The notes: generated by a model not told the origin, from the letters alone. Positions 17,945-27,115 are shown, counted from the first letter of the stretch. The stretch: 64,000 nt of DNA from Streptomyces sp. NBC_00258 (GCF_036182465.1 NZ_CP108081.1:8680001-8744000); one strand, 5' to 3'. Numbers and translations are program-made.

Positions 17945-18192
17945 CGCTGGGTGCCTCCTGGTGCAGGTGGTGCATGACAAGTGGGACGGAATGTGCCGTC
18001 CGCCGGAGCGGATGCCTCCGTCGTCTTCCAACGGACGAAGGTACGCGGGAGTGCCCGTTCTCCCCTCACGAAGGTACGGGGGAGACCGCTCCGAGTGTCA
18101 GTGCTCCGGCATAGACTTCGACGCTGTCCCCCGGACTGTGCGCAGCCTGTTGGGGAGCTTGTCGACGCCAGTTCTTCTTGGAGGCCGAAGCC

Positions 18193-21100
18193 GTGTCAAA
18201 GCCGCCGTTCACGCACCTGCACGTCCACACCCAGTACTCGCTGCTGGACGGTGCCGCGCGGCTGAAGGACATGTTCAACGCCTGCAACGAGATGGGCATG
18301 ACCCATATCGCGATGTCGGACCACGGCAATCTGCACGGGGCGTACGACTTCTTCCACTCGGCCAAGAAGGCGGGCGTCACGCCGATCATCGGCATCGAGG
18401 CGTACGTCGCCCCCGAGTCGCGACGCAACAAGCGGAAGATCAAGTGGGGTCAGCCGCATCAGAAGCGGGACGACGTCTCCGGCTCCGGTGGTTACACGCA
18501 CAAGACGATCTGGGCGGCCGACAAGACGGGCCTCCACAACCTGTTCCGGCTGTCCTCGGACGCGTATGCCGAGGGCTGGCTGCAGAAGTGGCCGCGGATG
18601 GACAAGGAGACCATTTCCCAGTGGTCCGAGGGGCTGATCGCTTCCACCGGGTGTCCTTCCGGTGAGCTGCAGACCCGCTTGCGCCTGGGCCAGTTCGACG
18701 AGGCGGTGAAGGCGGCCTCCGAATACCAGGACATCTTCGGCAAGGACCGGTACTTCCTGGAGCTGATGGACCACGGCATCGAGATCGAGAGCCGGGTCCG
18801 TGACGACCTGCTGCGGGTGGGCAAGAAGCTCGGCATCCCGCCGCTGGTGACCAACGACTCGCACTACACGTACGCGCACGAGGCGACCGCGCACGACGCG
18901 CTGCTGTGCATCCAGACCGGCAAGAACCTCTCCGATCCGGACCGCTTCCGGTTCGACGGGACCGGTTACTACCTGAAGTCGACGGACGAGATGTACGCCG
19001 TCGACTCCTCGGAGGCGTGGCAGGAGGGGTGTGCGAACACTCTCCTGGTGGCCGAACAGATCGACACGACGGGCATGTTCGAGGCGAAGAACCTCATGCC
19101 CAAGTTCGACATCCCCGACGGCTTCACCGAGGTCACCTGGTTCCAGGAGGAGGTGCGCCGCGGCATGGCGCGCCGCTTCCCCGGCGGCGTCCCCGACGAC
19201 CGCCAGAAGCAGGCCGAGTACGAGATGGACGTCATCATCCAGATGGGGTTCCCGGGGTACTTCCTCGTCGTCGCCGACTTCATCATGTGGGCCAAGAAGC
19301 AGGGCATCGCGGTCGGCCCCGGCCGTGGTTCCGCGGCCGGTTCGATCGTGTCGTACGCCATGGGCATCACCGACCTCGACCCGATCCCGCACGGTCTGAT
19401 CTTCGAGCGGTTCCTGAACCCCGAGCGCGTCTCCATGCCCGACGTCGACATCGACTTCGACGAGCGCAGGCGCGTCGAAGTGATCAGGTACGTGACGGAG
19501 AAGTACGGCGCCGACAAGGTCGCCATGATCGGCACGTACGGCAAGATCAAGGCGAAGAACGCCATCAAGGACTCCGCGCGGGTGCTCGGCTACCCGTACG
19601 CGATGGGCGACCGGCTCACCAAGGCCATGCCCGCCGACGTCCTCGGCAAGGGCATCGACCTGAACGGCATCACCGACCCCTCACACCCGCGCTACGGCGA
19701 GGCCGGCGAGATCCGGGGGATGTACGAGAACGAGCCGGACGTGAAGAAGGTCATCGACACCGCGAAGGGTGTCGAGGGCCTGGTCCGGCAGATGGGTGTG
19801 CACGCGGCCGGCGTGATCATGTCCAGCGAGCCCATCGTCGACCACGCCCCGGTCTGGGTGCGGCACACCGACAACGTCACGATCACACAGTGGGACTACC
19901 CGCAGTGCGAGTCGCTCGGCCTGCTCAAGATGGACTTCCTGGGCCTGCGCAACCTCACGATCATGGACGACGCCATCAAGATGGTGAAGGCCAACAAGGG
20001 CATCGACCTGGAGATGCTCGCCCTCCCGCTGGACGACCCCAAGACCTTCGAACTGCTCTGCCGCGGTGACACGCTCGGCGTCTTCCAGTTCGACGGCGGC
20101 CCGATGCGCTCGCTGCTCCGCCAGATGCAGCCCGACAACTTCGAGGACATCTCCGCCGTCTCGGCCCTCTACCGGCCGGGCCCGATGGGCATGAACTCGC
20201 ACATCAACTACGCGGAGCGCAAGAACAAGCGCCAGGAGATCACACCGATCCACAAGGAGCTGGAGGAGCCGCTCGAAGAGGTCCTGGCGGTCACCTACGG
20301 CCTGATCGTCTATCAGGAGCAGGTCCAGAAGGCCGCCCAGATCATCGCCGGCTACTCGCTCGGCGAGGCCGACATCCTCCGTCGCGTGATGGGCAAGAAG
20401 AAGCCCGAGGAACTGGCGAAGAACTTCGTCCTCTACCAGGCGGGCGCCCGGAAGAACGGCTACAGCGACGAGGCGATCCAGGCCCTGTGGGACGTGCTGG
20501 TCCCCTTCGCCGGATACGCGTTCAACAAGGCCCACTCGGCCGCGTACGGACTGGTCTCGTACTGGACCGGCTATCTGAAGGCGAACTACCCGGCCGAGTA
20601 CATGGCCGCGCTGCTCACCTCGGTCAAGGACGACAAGGACAAGTCGGCGGTCTATCTCAACGAGTGCAGGCGCATGAAGATCAAGGTGCTGCCGCCGAAC
20701 GTCAACGAGTCCGAGCAGAACTTCGCCGCGCAGGGCGACGACGTGATCCTCTTCGGCCTCTCGGCGGTGCGCAACGTCGGTACGAACGTCGTCGAGTCGA
20801 TCATCCGCAGCCGCAAGGCCAAGGGGAAGTACGGCTCGTTCCCCGACTATCTCGACAAGGTCGAGGCGGCCGCCTGCAACAAGCGCACCACGGAATCGCT
20901 CATCAAGGCCGGCGCCTTCGACACGATGGGGCACACCCGCAAGGGCCTCACCGCGCACTTCGAGCCGATGATCGACAACGTGGTCGCGGTCAAGCGCAAG
21001 GAGGCCGAGGGCCAGTTCGACCTCTTCGGCGGCATGGGCGAGGACGACAACAGTGAGCCCGGCTTCGGGCTCGACGTCGAGTTCACCACCGACGAGTGGG

Positions 21101-21732
21101 ACAAGGCCTACCTGCTCGCCCAGGAGCGGGAGATGCTCGGCCTGTACGTCTCCGACCACCCGCTCTTCGGCCTGGAGCACGTGCTGTCCGACAAGGCCGA
21201 CGCGGGCATCAACCAGCTCACCGGCGGCGAGCACGGGGACGGCGCGGTCGTCACCATCGGCGGGATCATCTCCGGTCTGCAGCGCAAGATGACCAAGCAG
21301 GGCAACGCCTGGGCCATCGCCACCGTCGAGGACCTCGCGGGCTCGATCGAGTGCATGTTCTTCCCGGCGACCTATCAGCTGGTGTCGACCCAACTGGTCG
21401 AGGACGCGGTGGTGTTCGTCAAGGGACGCCTCGACAAGCGCGAGGACGTGCCCCGGCTCGTCGCGATGGAACTCCAGGTCCCGGACCTGTCGAACGCGGG
21501 CACCAACGCACCCGTGATCCTCACCATCCCGGCGCTGAAGGTCACCCCGCCGATGATCAGCAGGCTCGGCGAGATCCTCAGCCATCACAAGGGCGAGAGC
21601 GAGGTGCGGATCAGGCTCCAGGGCCCGAGCAAGACCACGGTGCTGCGGCTCGACCGGCACCGGGTGAAGCCGGACCCCGCGCTCTTCGGTGACTTGAAAG
21701 TGCTGCTGGGGCCGTCCTGCCTGGCGGGCTGA
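18193..21732 (+). CDS. dnaE: DNA polymerase III alpha subunit (replicative)
   Basis: This 1179-residue protein matches the length I recall for Streptomyces DnaE. The PHP domain begins at once (HLHVHTQYSLLDG, His8/10/12 region). The palm contains GPGRGSAAGS and PDVDIDFDERRR, with catalytic Asp419 and Asp421; the third carboxylate is Asp581 in LLKMDFLGLR. A beta-clamp-binding and OB-fold region follows near the C-terminus (VVTIGGIISGLQRK, about residue 1020). It synthesises the chromosome in the replisome. The GTG at 18193 is chosen because GGAGG (18180-18184) is 8 bases upstream; an in-frame TTG at 18178 overlaps that site. A strong terminator follows at 21781. Confidence 0.98.
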   Translation: MSKPPFTHLHVHTQYSLLDGAARLKDMFNACNEMGMTHIAMSDHGNLHGAYDFFHSAKKAGVTPIIGIEAYVAPESRRNKRKIKWGQPHQKRDDVSGSGGYTHKTIWAADKTGLHNLFRLSSDAYAEGWLQKWPRMDKETISQWSEGLIASTGCPSGELQTRLRLGQFDEAVKAASEYQDIFGKDRYFLELMDHGIEIESRVRDDLLRVGKKLGIPPLVTNDSHYTYAHEATAHDALLCIQTGKNLSDPDRFRFDGTGYYLKSTDEMYAVDSSEAWQEGCANTLLVAEQIDTTGMFEAKNLMPKFDIPDGFTEVTWFQEEVRRGMARRFPGGVPDDRQKQAEYEMDVIIQMGFPGYFLVVADFIMWAKKQGIAVGPGRGSAAGSIVSYAMGITDLDPIPHGLIFERFLNPERVSMPDVDIDFDERRRVEVIRYVTEKYGADKVAMIGTYGKIKAKNAIKDSARVLGYPYAMGDRLTKAMPADVLGKGIDLNGITDPSHPRYGEAGEIRGMYENEPDVKKVIDTAKGVEGLVRQMGVHAAGVIMSSEPIVDHAPVWVRHTDNVTITQWDYPQCESLGLLKMDFLGLRNLTIMDDAIKMVKANKGIDLEMLALPLDDPKTFELLCRGDTLGVFQFDGGPMRSLLRQMQPDNFEDISAVSALYRPGPMGMNSHINYAERKNKRQEITPIHKELEEPLEEVLAVTYGLIVYQEQVQKAAQIIAGYSLGEADILRRVMGKKKPEELAKNFVLYQAGARKNGYSDEAIQALWDVLVPFAGYAFNKAHSAAYGLVSYWTGYLKANYPAEYMAALLTSVKDDKDKSAVYLNECRRMKIKVLPPNVNESEQNFAAQGDDVILFGLSAVRNVGTNVVESIIRSRKAKGKYGSFPDYLDKVEAAACNKRTTESLIKAGAFDTMGHTRKGLTAHFEPMIDNVVAVKRKEAEGQFDLFGGMGEDDNSEPGFGLDVEFTTDEWDKAYLLAQEREMLGLYVSDHPLFGLEHVLSDKADAGINQLTGGEHGDGAVVTIGGIISGLQRKMTKQGNAWAIATVEDLAGSIECMFFPATYQLVSTQLVEDAVVFVKGRLDKREDVPRLVAMELQVPDLSNAGTNAPVILTIPALKVTPPMISRLGEILSHHKGESEVRIRLQGPSKTTVLRLDRHRVKPDPALFGDLKVLLGPSCLAG

Positions 21733-21780
21733 ACCGATGGCCGACGTTCGAGGCGGCCTGAACCGATAGCCGAGGTACGA

Positions 21781-21811
21781 GAGGGGCGCATCCGTCGCGG
21801 ATGCGCCCCTC
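21781..21811. terminator. Bidirectional hairpin between dnaE and a small minus-strand gene
   Basis: A perfect 14-bp inverted repeat (21781-21794 and 21798-21811, loop TCG) lies 48 bases after the dnaE stop and 47 bases beyond the stop of the opposing gene. A short direct repeat, CTGAACCGAT, occurs twice between dnaE and the hairpin. Confidence 0.85.
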
Positions 21812-21858
21812 GTCGTGTGCGTGGGCTTCAGCAGCCCTCAACAGGCCTCGTGCGGGCC

Positions 21859-22038
21859 TCAGTTGTGGCCGAAGCGCTTCTGGTGCTTGCGGGCGACATC
21901 GGCGGGGCTGCCCTGGGCCTGCGACATCGGCGACTGCTGCGCCTCCGCCGAGGACCGGTCGGCCTGCTCCTGCGCGCGCTCGGCCTGCGAGGAGCGGTCC
22001 TGCTGCCCGCCCTGCTTGCGGTTCTTGTTCTTGGCCAT
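21859..22038 (-). CDS. Small hydrophilic protein of unknown function
   Basis: This 59-residue protein starts MAKNKNRKQGGQQDRSS and is rich in Gln, Ser, Ala, Lys and Arg. It has no hydrophobic segment and is probably disordered except for a short C-terminal helix (PADVARKHQKRFGHN). I do not recognise a function. It is supported as real by an excellent Shine-Dalgarno (TAGGAGG, about 10 bases before the ATG) and by ending just before a terminator hairpin. The frame is open upstream of the ATG, but that part lacks a site. It is divergent from the NYN-domain gene. Confidence 0.75.
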   Translation of the reverse strand: MAKNKNRKQGGQQDRSSQAERAQEQADRSSAEAQQSPMSQAQGSPADVARKHQKRFGHN

Positions 22039-22262
22039 GGTGATCTGCCTCCTACGGGGGTTCTCGGGGCCAGGGCCGGGACCAGACTCACATAGCGCGA
22101 CAACAAGCGCATTTCGGAGAATTACCGTGCGTAATAAGCCCTGTCGGTGAGTGATCCACCGATCCGCCACGCCGAAGATCGAGTTCCGGCCGTTAACCTC
22201 CGCAGGGTCGGGCAGACTCGAAGGAAGCCCGAAGCAAACCTCCCGGAAAGAGGGTGGATCGC

Positions 22263-23489
22263 GTGGACCGCTGCATTGTCCTGGTGGACGCCGGGTACCT
22301 GCTCGGGGCTGCTGCCAGTCTCCTCGCCGGGGATTCCTCCCGCTCCCGGATCACCGTCGACCACGCCGCCCTCATCCAGGGCCTGCGCGAGCGCGCCGAG
22401 TCCGACACGGAACGGCCCCTGTTGCGCATCTACTGGTTCGACGGCGCCCCCGACCGCGTACCGCAGCCCGAGCACCGCAGACTGCGGGTGATGCCGCGGG
22501 TCACGGTGCGCCTGGGCGCGCTGACCCGCAGCGACGGGCGGTGGGCGCAGAAGGGCGTGGACGCCGCCATGCACGCCGAGCTCACGGAGCTGGCGCGCAA
22601 CCGGGCCTGCTCCGACGTCGTGCTCGTCACCGGGGACGGGGATCTGCTGCCCGGCATGATGGCCGCGAAGGAGCACGGGGTGGCCGTGCACCTGTGGGCC
22701 GTGCAGGCTGCCGACGGCGACTACAACCAGTCCGAGGACCTCGTCGCCGAGGCCGACGAGCGGCGCGTGCTCGACCGTATCTGGATCACCAAGGCCGTAC
22801 GGGCCAAGGATCTCGGCGGGGTCTGCGCGCCGCCGCCCGTTCCGCGGCCCGAGATCGCCGCGATCCTCTCCGCGCCGTTGCCCGAGTCCGCGCTGTCCTC
22901 CGCGGGTGAGCGGCCCTCGCGGGATGCCGAGCACGCGCAGGCCGCGCCCAGCGAGAACGGCACGGAGGAGAGGGCACCGGCCGCCAAGGGGGGCGTTCCG
23001 ACGCCGAAGGATCTGGCCGCGTTGCGTGCGCCGGGGGCGCATCCGCATCCGCAGGCGCAGCCTGCCAACGCGACGCTTCGGTGGTCCTCCGACAAGGGGT
23101 GGGTCGACCGGCCCGGTACCGCCGCGGAGTCCGCGGAGGCCGCGCTGCTGCCTACGCTCGCGCAGCTCACCTCGGCCGAGCAGCGGTGGGCCGATCGTGA
23201 GGAGGACATCACGACGGTGGGTGGGGATCCGTACGAGGTCGGGCAGGTGTTTGCCCGGCGGTGGATGGGGCGGTTGTCGGACCAGGCCCAGTTGCAGAAG
23301 CTGTCGACGATGTATCCGCGGGTGCCGCATCGCATCGACGGGGAGTTGTTGCGGTATGCGGCCCGGTTCGGGCTGCTCGCACACAAGGACGATCAGATCG
23401 ATGAGCATGATCGGTATGCGATTCGGGCGGGGTTCTGGCGGGAGATCGATGTGCGGACCGCGGCGGAGCATGCTCCCGCGGGGGAGTAG
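22263..23489 (+). CDS. NYN-domain (PIN-like) protein
   Basis: This 408-residue protein begins DRCIVLVDAGYLLGAAASLL, the first Asp box of a NYN/PIN-like nuclease fold. LLRIYWFDGAP, QKGVDAAMHAEL and VLVTGDGDLLPGM supply the other acidic metal-binding positions, within residues 1-150. Residues about 200-260 are a Pro/Ala-rich linker. The C-terminal 130 residues are helical (EVGQVFARRWMGRLSD...), a domain seen with bacterial NYN proteins. A ribonuclease role is likely but unproven. The GTG at 22263 has AGAGGG eight bases upstream; the in-frame GTG at 22254 overlaps that site and is less likely. Confidence 0.85.
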   Translation: MDRCIVLVDAGYLLGAAASLLAGDSSRSRITVDHAALIQGLRERAESDTERPLLRIYWFDGAPDRVPQPEHRRLRVMPRVTVRLGALTRSDGRWAQKGVDAAMHAELTELARNRACSDVVLVTGDGDLLPGMMAAKEHGVAVHLWAVQAADGDYNQSEDLVAEADERRVLDRIWITKAVRAKDLGGVCAPPPVPRPEIAAILSAPLPESALSSAGERPSRDAEHAQAAPSENGTEERAPAAKGGVPTPKDLAALRAPGAHPHPQAQPANATLRWSSDKGWVDRPGTAAESAEAALLPTLAQLTSAEQRWADREEDITTVGGDPYEVGQVFARRWMGRLSDQAQLQKLSTMYPRVPHRIDGELLRYAARFGLLAHKDDQIDEHDRYAIRAGFWREIDVRTAAEHAPAGE

Positions 23490-23529
23490 GGGGTTCGCTG
23501 AGGTTGGCTTGCCGCCGGCCTGAGGGTGT

Positions 23530-23793
23530 GTGTTGTCCGCGGCTGGGTGGGGGCTTGTCGCGCAGTTCCCCGCGCCCCTGAAGAACGGGTGATCCAGCGT
23601 CGTCGACCGCGGGTCCGTGGGGGCTTGTCGCGCAGTTCCCCGCGCCCCTGGAGGGGCGTGAACCGGCGTCGTCGACCGCGGGTTCGCGGGGGTTGAGCGC
23701 GCGGTTTCCCGCGCCCCTGACGGGGCGTGAAGCGGCGTTGTCGGCTGTGGGGCGTGGGGGTTGCTCGCGTCATTCCTCGCGCCTCTGACGGGG
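23530..23793 (+). repeat. Tandem array of four dispersed-repeat units (family A), about 70-base period
   Basis: This 370-base gap between two plus-strand genes (23490-23859) holds no convincing gene. It contains four tandem degenerate copies of a unit with core GCGCAGTTCCCCGCGCCCCT; the cores begin near 23561, 23631, 23701 and 23768. Spacing is 70, 70 and about 67 bases. Between cores the segment GTCGTCGACCGCGGGT also repeats. The last copies diverge progressively. Confidence 0.8.
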
Positions 23794-23859
23794 CCGATAT
23801 TGGGCGTATGCCCGCCCCGGGCGTCGCCATGAGGGCGGGACCCCGTACCCTCAGTCCTC

Positions 23860-24891
23860 GTGAGTACGCGCACCGCACAGGGAGTCCGGAACGGGCACGG
23901 TGGGGATGTCGTGTGCGCGGTGCGGGATCTGACCAAGACCTATCCGGCGGTGCGCGGGCGGCGCGGGGTACCCGGGACGCCCGAGGTGCGGGCCACCGAC
24001 GGGGTACGCCTCGACATCCGGCGGGGCGAGATCTTCGGGCTGCTCGGGCCGAACGGAGCGGGCAAGACCACCCTCGTACGGCAGCTGACCGGGCTGATGC
24101 GCCCCGACCGCGGCAGTGTCGAGATCCTCGGGCACGACATCGTGCGCCATCCCGAGCGGGCGGCGCGGATCCTCGCGTACCTGGGACAGGAGTCCACCGC
24201 GCTCGACGAGCTGACCGTGTCGCTCGCCGCGGAGACCACCGGGCGGCTGCGCGGGCTCGACGTACGCAGCGCGCGGGCCGAGCGGGACGGGGTCCTGGAG
24301 GAGCTGGGGCTCACCGCGCTGGCCTCGCGGCCGCTGAAGAAGTTGTCCGGCGGGCAGCGCAGACTCGCCTGCTTCGCCACCACGCTCGTCGGCGCACGCC
24401 CGTTCCTCGTCCTCGACGAGCCCACCACCGGAATGGACCCCGTCGCCCGCCGCGCCGTCTGGGGCGCCGTCGACCGGCGCCGGGTCGAGCACGCCACGAC
24501 GGTCCTCCTGGTCACCCACAACGTCATCGAGGCGGAGACGGTCCTCGACCGTGTCGCCGTCCTCGACCGGGGCCGTGTCATCGCCTGTGACACCCCCTCC
24601 GGGCTGAAGGAGCAGGTCGCCGGCGAGGTGCGCCTCGAACTCGTCTGGCGCGAGCGCGCGCCCCTCGACGTGCCCGAGGTCGCCGCCCTGCGCGACCGGG
24701 CCGTAGAGTCGGGCCGTCGCTGGTCGCTGCGGCTCGCCCCCGAGGAGGCCCGCGCGGCCGTGGCGGCCGTCACCGGCGGCGCCGCCTTCGCGGCCCTGGA
24801 CGACTTCACGCTCGCCACGCCGAGCCTGGAGGACGTGTACCTGGCGCTGGGCGGCAGCGCCGGAAACGTACGGGGGTTGGTCAAGGCATGA
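23860..24891 (+). CDS. ABC transporter ATP-binding protein
   Basis: This 343-residue ATPase has Walker A GPNGAGKT (63-70), a Q-loop in AYLGQES, signature LSGGQ (162-166), Walker B FLVLDE (182-187) and an H-loop in LLVTHN. A C-terminal extension of about 100 residues follows, as in DrrA/NatA-type exporters (DUF4162-like). It energises the membrane protein encoded 70 bases downstream. The GTG at 23860 has no Shine-Dalgarno; TACCCT ends 8 bases upstream, so the transcript may be leaderless. The exported substrate is unknown. Confidence 0.92.
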   Translation: MSTRTAQGVRNGHGGDVVCAVRDLTKTYPAVRGRRGVPGTPEVRATDGVRLDIRRGEIFGLLGPNGAGKTTLVRQLTGLMRPDRGSVEILGHDIVRHPERAARILAYLGQESTALDELTVSLAAETTGRLRGLDVRSARAERDGVLEELGLTALASRPLKKLSGGQRRLACFATTLVGARPFLVLDEPTTGMDPVARRAVWGAVDRRRVEHATTVLLVTHNVIEAETVLDRVAVLDRGRVIACDTPSGLKEQVAGEVRLELVWRERAPLDVPEVAALRDRAVESGRRWSLRLAPEEARAAVAAVTGGAAFAALDDFTLATPSLEDVYLALGGSAGNVRGLVKA

Positions 24892-24961
24892 GCGTGCGGG
24901 CCTCCACAGCCGTACGGAACAGGTACAGGACGACAGCCGAAGCGAACAGGAGCCGCTCGAC

Positions 24962-25804
24962 GTGAGTGTCGTACCCGCCGAGGTCCTGCCCGGCGCAGCC
25001 CGTGCGGACGGGAACCGGGTCGTGGACACCGAGGACGGAGTCCGTGCCGTCGCCGGGCTCGGGCCGCGCGCACGGCTGTGGCCCGCCCTGGCCGCCGTCT
25101 ACCGGGCGCAGCTCTCCCGGGCCCGGGTGGCCCGGATCCCGCTGCTGTTCGTGGCGACCTTCCAGTCCGTCGGGATCATGGTCCTGATGCGCGGGGTCGT
25201 GGACGGCGGGGACGAGGCGCATGCCGTGGTGGCCGGATCGTCGGTCCTCGTGGTCGCGTTCGTGGCGCTCAACCTGCTCGCCCAGTACTTCGGCCAGCTG
25301 CGCGCCAGCGGCGGCCTCGACCACTACGCGACACTGCCCGTGCCGCCCGCCGCCGTCGTGCTCGGCGCGGCCGCCGCGTACGCCTCGTTCACCGTGCCCG
25401 GGACCCTCGTCACCGCCGTGGTCGGCTGCATGCTCTTCGGGCTGCCGCTGACCCACCTGTGGATCCTCATCGCCGTCATCCCGCTCGCGGGCGCCGCGCT
25501 CGCCGGGCTCGGGGCGGCGCTCGGACTGCTCGCCCCGCGGCCCGAACTCGCCACACTGCTCGGCCAGTTGGGCATGTCCGCCGCACTGCTGCTCGGAGTG
25601 CTGCCGCCGGACCGGCTGCCGCTGGTCGTCCAGTACGCGCGTGACCTGCTGCCTTCCACGTACGGCGTCGAGGCCTTCGGGCTGACCTTCGGGGCGAACC
25701 CGGAGTGGGGTGTCGTCCTGCTCGACCTCGCCGTGTGCGCGGGCGTCGGCGTCGCCTCGCTGGCCGTCGCGACCTGGGCCTACCGCCGGGCGGCCGTCCG
25801 GTGA
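24962..25804 (+). CDS. ABC-2 type transporter permease
   Basis: This 280-residue protein has a hydrophilic N-terminus of about 50 residues and six hydrophobic segments (near 58-78, 92-110, 135-160, 165-190, 200-220 and 255-275), the ABC-2 permease topology. AGGAG lies about 12 bases before the GTG. With the upstream ATPase it forms a two-gene exporter of the drug/lipid type. The substrate cannot be inferred. Confidence 0.88.
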   Translation: MSVVPAEVLPGAARADGNRVVDTEDGVRAVAGLGPRARLWPALAAVYRAQLSRARVARIPLLFVATFQSVGIMVLMRGVVDGGDEAHAVVAGSSVLVVAFVALNLLAQYFGQLRASGGLDHYATLPVPPAAVVLGAAAAYASFTVPGTLVTAVVGCMLFGLPLTHLWILIAVIPLAGAALAGLGAALGLLAPRPELATLLGQLGMSAALLLGVLPPDRLPLVVQYARDLLPSTYGVEAFGLTFGANPEWGVVLLDLAVCAGVGVASLAVATWAYRRAAVR

Positions 25805-25838
25805 CGCGGCTGACAGGCGGGCCTGGCACGATGTCGGT

Positions 25839-26471
25839 GTGACCGCACCGCTGACTCCGCCGCCACCGCCGAACCACCAGCCTCCGCACCACGTCTGGCA
25901 GGCGCCGCCCCCCGGGTACGCGCCCGGTCATGAGGAGGACGGCCCCGGGATGAAGACCGAACTGCGCGAGGCCGCCGTCATCACGGTCGCGACGGCGATC
26001 GGCGGGGTGCTGCTCGGACTGCTGTGGTGCTGGCTGGCGCCGCGGGTGCCGCTGGTCTCGGACGGCGCGGCGGTCTACCCCAAGGATGTGGAGGGGGAGC
26101 AGGTCATCGGCGTGGACGGCACCTTCTCCCTGCTCGCGGTCGGCTTCGGCCTGGTCACCGCGGTGGTCGTCTTCCTTCTGCGGCGTCGCGGCGGCATCCC
26201 GCTGATCGTCGCGCTCACGGTCGGAGGCATCCTCGCCTCCCTGCTGGCCTGGCGCCTGGGCATCTGGCTCGGCCCCACCCAGGACGTGATCGCCCACGCC
26301 AAGGAGGCAGGCAAGGGCGTCACCTTCGACGCCCCGCTCGTCCTCAACGCCAAGGGCGCCCTGCTCGCCTGGTCCGTCTCGGCCCTCCTGGTCCATCTGG
26401 GCCTGACCGCTCTGTTCGCCCCGAGGGACCCGGACCCGTACGACCAGCCTCAGTTCCCTCCGCAGGCCTGA
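25839..26471 (+). CDS. Membrane protein, DUF2567-like
   Basis: This 210-residue protein has a Pro-rich cytoplasmic N-terminus (PPPPPNHQPPHH), then four hydrophobic segments at about 47-67, 92-110, 115-140 and 180-197. A long extracytoplasmic loop lies between the first two (SDGAAVYPKDVEGEQVIGVDG). The layout resembles actinobacterial DUF2567 proteins; the assignment is from memory and moderate. No function is known. The GTG at 25839 lies 34 bases after the permease stop, so it is probably co-transcribed. Confidence 0.75.
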   Translation: MTAPLTPPPPPNHQPPHHVWQAPPPGYAPGHEEDGPGMKTELREAAVITVATAIGGVLLGLLWCWLAPRVPLVSDGAAVYPKDVEGEQVIGVDGTFSLLAVGFGLVTAVVVFLLRRRGGIPLIVALTVGGILASLLAWRLGIWLGPTQDVIAHAKEAGKGVTFDAPLVLNAKGALLAWSVSALLVHLGLTALFAPRDPDPYDQPQFPPQA

Positions 26472-26498
26472 CGGCCCCGGGCGACCCCCGCGGAGCGC

Positions 26499-26573
26499 CT
26501 ACGCCGGCCGGTGCCCGTGGTTGGAGCGACCCTTCTTGACCCGCCACTTCCGCTTGCGCGTCTTCTTCGACAT
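26499..26573 (-). CDS. Candidate ribosomal protein bL37 (24 residues)
   Basis: A 75-base minus-strand gene encodes MSKKTRKRKW followed by RVKKGRSNHGHRPA and a TAG stop. The extreme basicity, the 24-residue length and the C-terminal NHGxRP motif match bL37, the small 50S protein found in mycobacterial ribosomes. A GAGGA sequence lies just upstream of the ATG, with unusually short spacing. It begins 41 bases after the ybaK stop on the same strand. The gene is too short for normal gene callers. Alternative: another tiny basic nucleic-acid-binding peptide. Confidence 0.65.
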   Translation of the reverse strand: MSKKTRKRKWRVKKGRSNHGHRPA

Positions 26574-26614
26574 GTCCTCGGTACTTAACCGAGAACCGGC
26601 TCCCCGTGAAGGGG

Positions 26615-27115
26615 TCACGCACGTCCGACAGGAGCCAGGACCGCGTCCGTGAGCTTCGCCAGGTCCTCCGGGGCGAGCTCCACTTCGAGCCCCCGCCGAC
26701 CCGCCGACACACAGACGGTGGAGTGGGCGGAGGCCGACGCGTCCAGCACCGTACGCAGCCGCTTCCGCTGCCCGAGCGGTGAGATGCCCCCACGCACATA
26801 CCCGCTGGAGCGCTCCGCGGCGGCCGGATCGGCCATCGCGGCCCGCTTGCCGCCCACCGCCGTGGCCAGCGCCTTCAGGTCGAGCGAGCCCGCCACCGGC
26901 ACGACGGCGACGGTGAGCTCCCCGTCGACGTCCGCGACCAGCGTCTTGAAGACCCGGTCCGGAGAGACACCCATCGCCTCGGCGGCTTCTTCGCCGTACG
27001 AGGGGTGCGACGGGTCGTGCTCGTAGGCGTGGACCGTGAACTCGACGCCCGCCGCGGTGAGCGCCACGGTCGCGGGCGTCCCGCCCGGCTGCTGCTTCTT
27101 CGACTTCTTGGCCAC
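26615..27115 (-). CDS. ybaK: YbaK/EbsC-type Cys-tRNA(Pro) deacylase
   Basis: This 166-residue protein is full length for YbaK. It hydrolyses Cys-tRNA(Pro) formed by ProRS misacylation. The conserved Lys57 in DRVFKTLV and the GGxxAA-like box KRAAMADPAAAERSSGYVRGGISPLG are present. The start is the GTG at 27115 (VAKKSKKQQPGG), after a purine-rich stretch. It lies 49 bases downstream of the LON-domain gene on the same strand and upstream of the candidate bL37 gene, a small translation-related cluster. Confidence 0.93.
   Translation of the reverse strand: MAKKSKKQQPGGTPATVALTAAGVEFTVHAYEHDPSHPSYGEEAAEAMGVSPDRVFKTLVADVDGELTVAVVPVAGSLDLKALATAVGGKRAAMADPAAAERSSGYVRGGISPLGQRKRLRTVLDASASAHSTVCVSAGRRGLEVELAPEDLAKLTDAVLAPVGRA

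Noticed and set aside
23530..23793. The regular array considered as a CRISPR locus.
   Set aside because: The units are tandem and degenerate over their full length, without unique spacers, and no cas gene is in the window.
22122..23936. A 604-codon minus-strand frame across the NYN-domain gene and the repeat array.
   Set aside because: The product is Arg/Pro-rich. The part over the array simply translates the 70-base repeat, and no start site or family motif is present.
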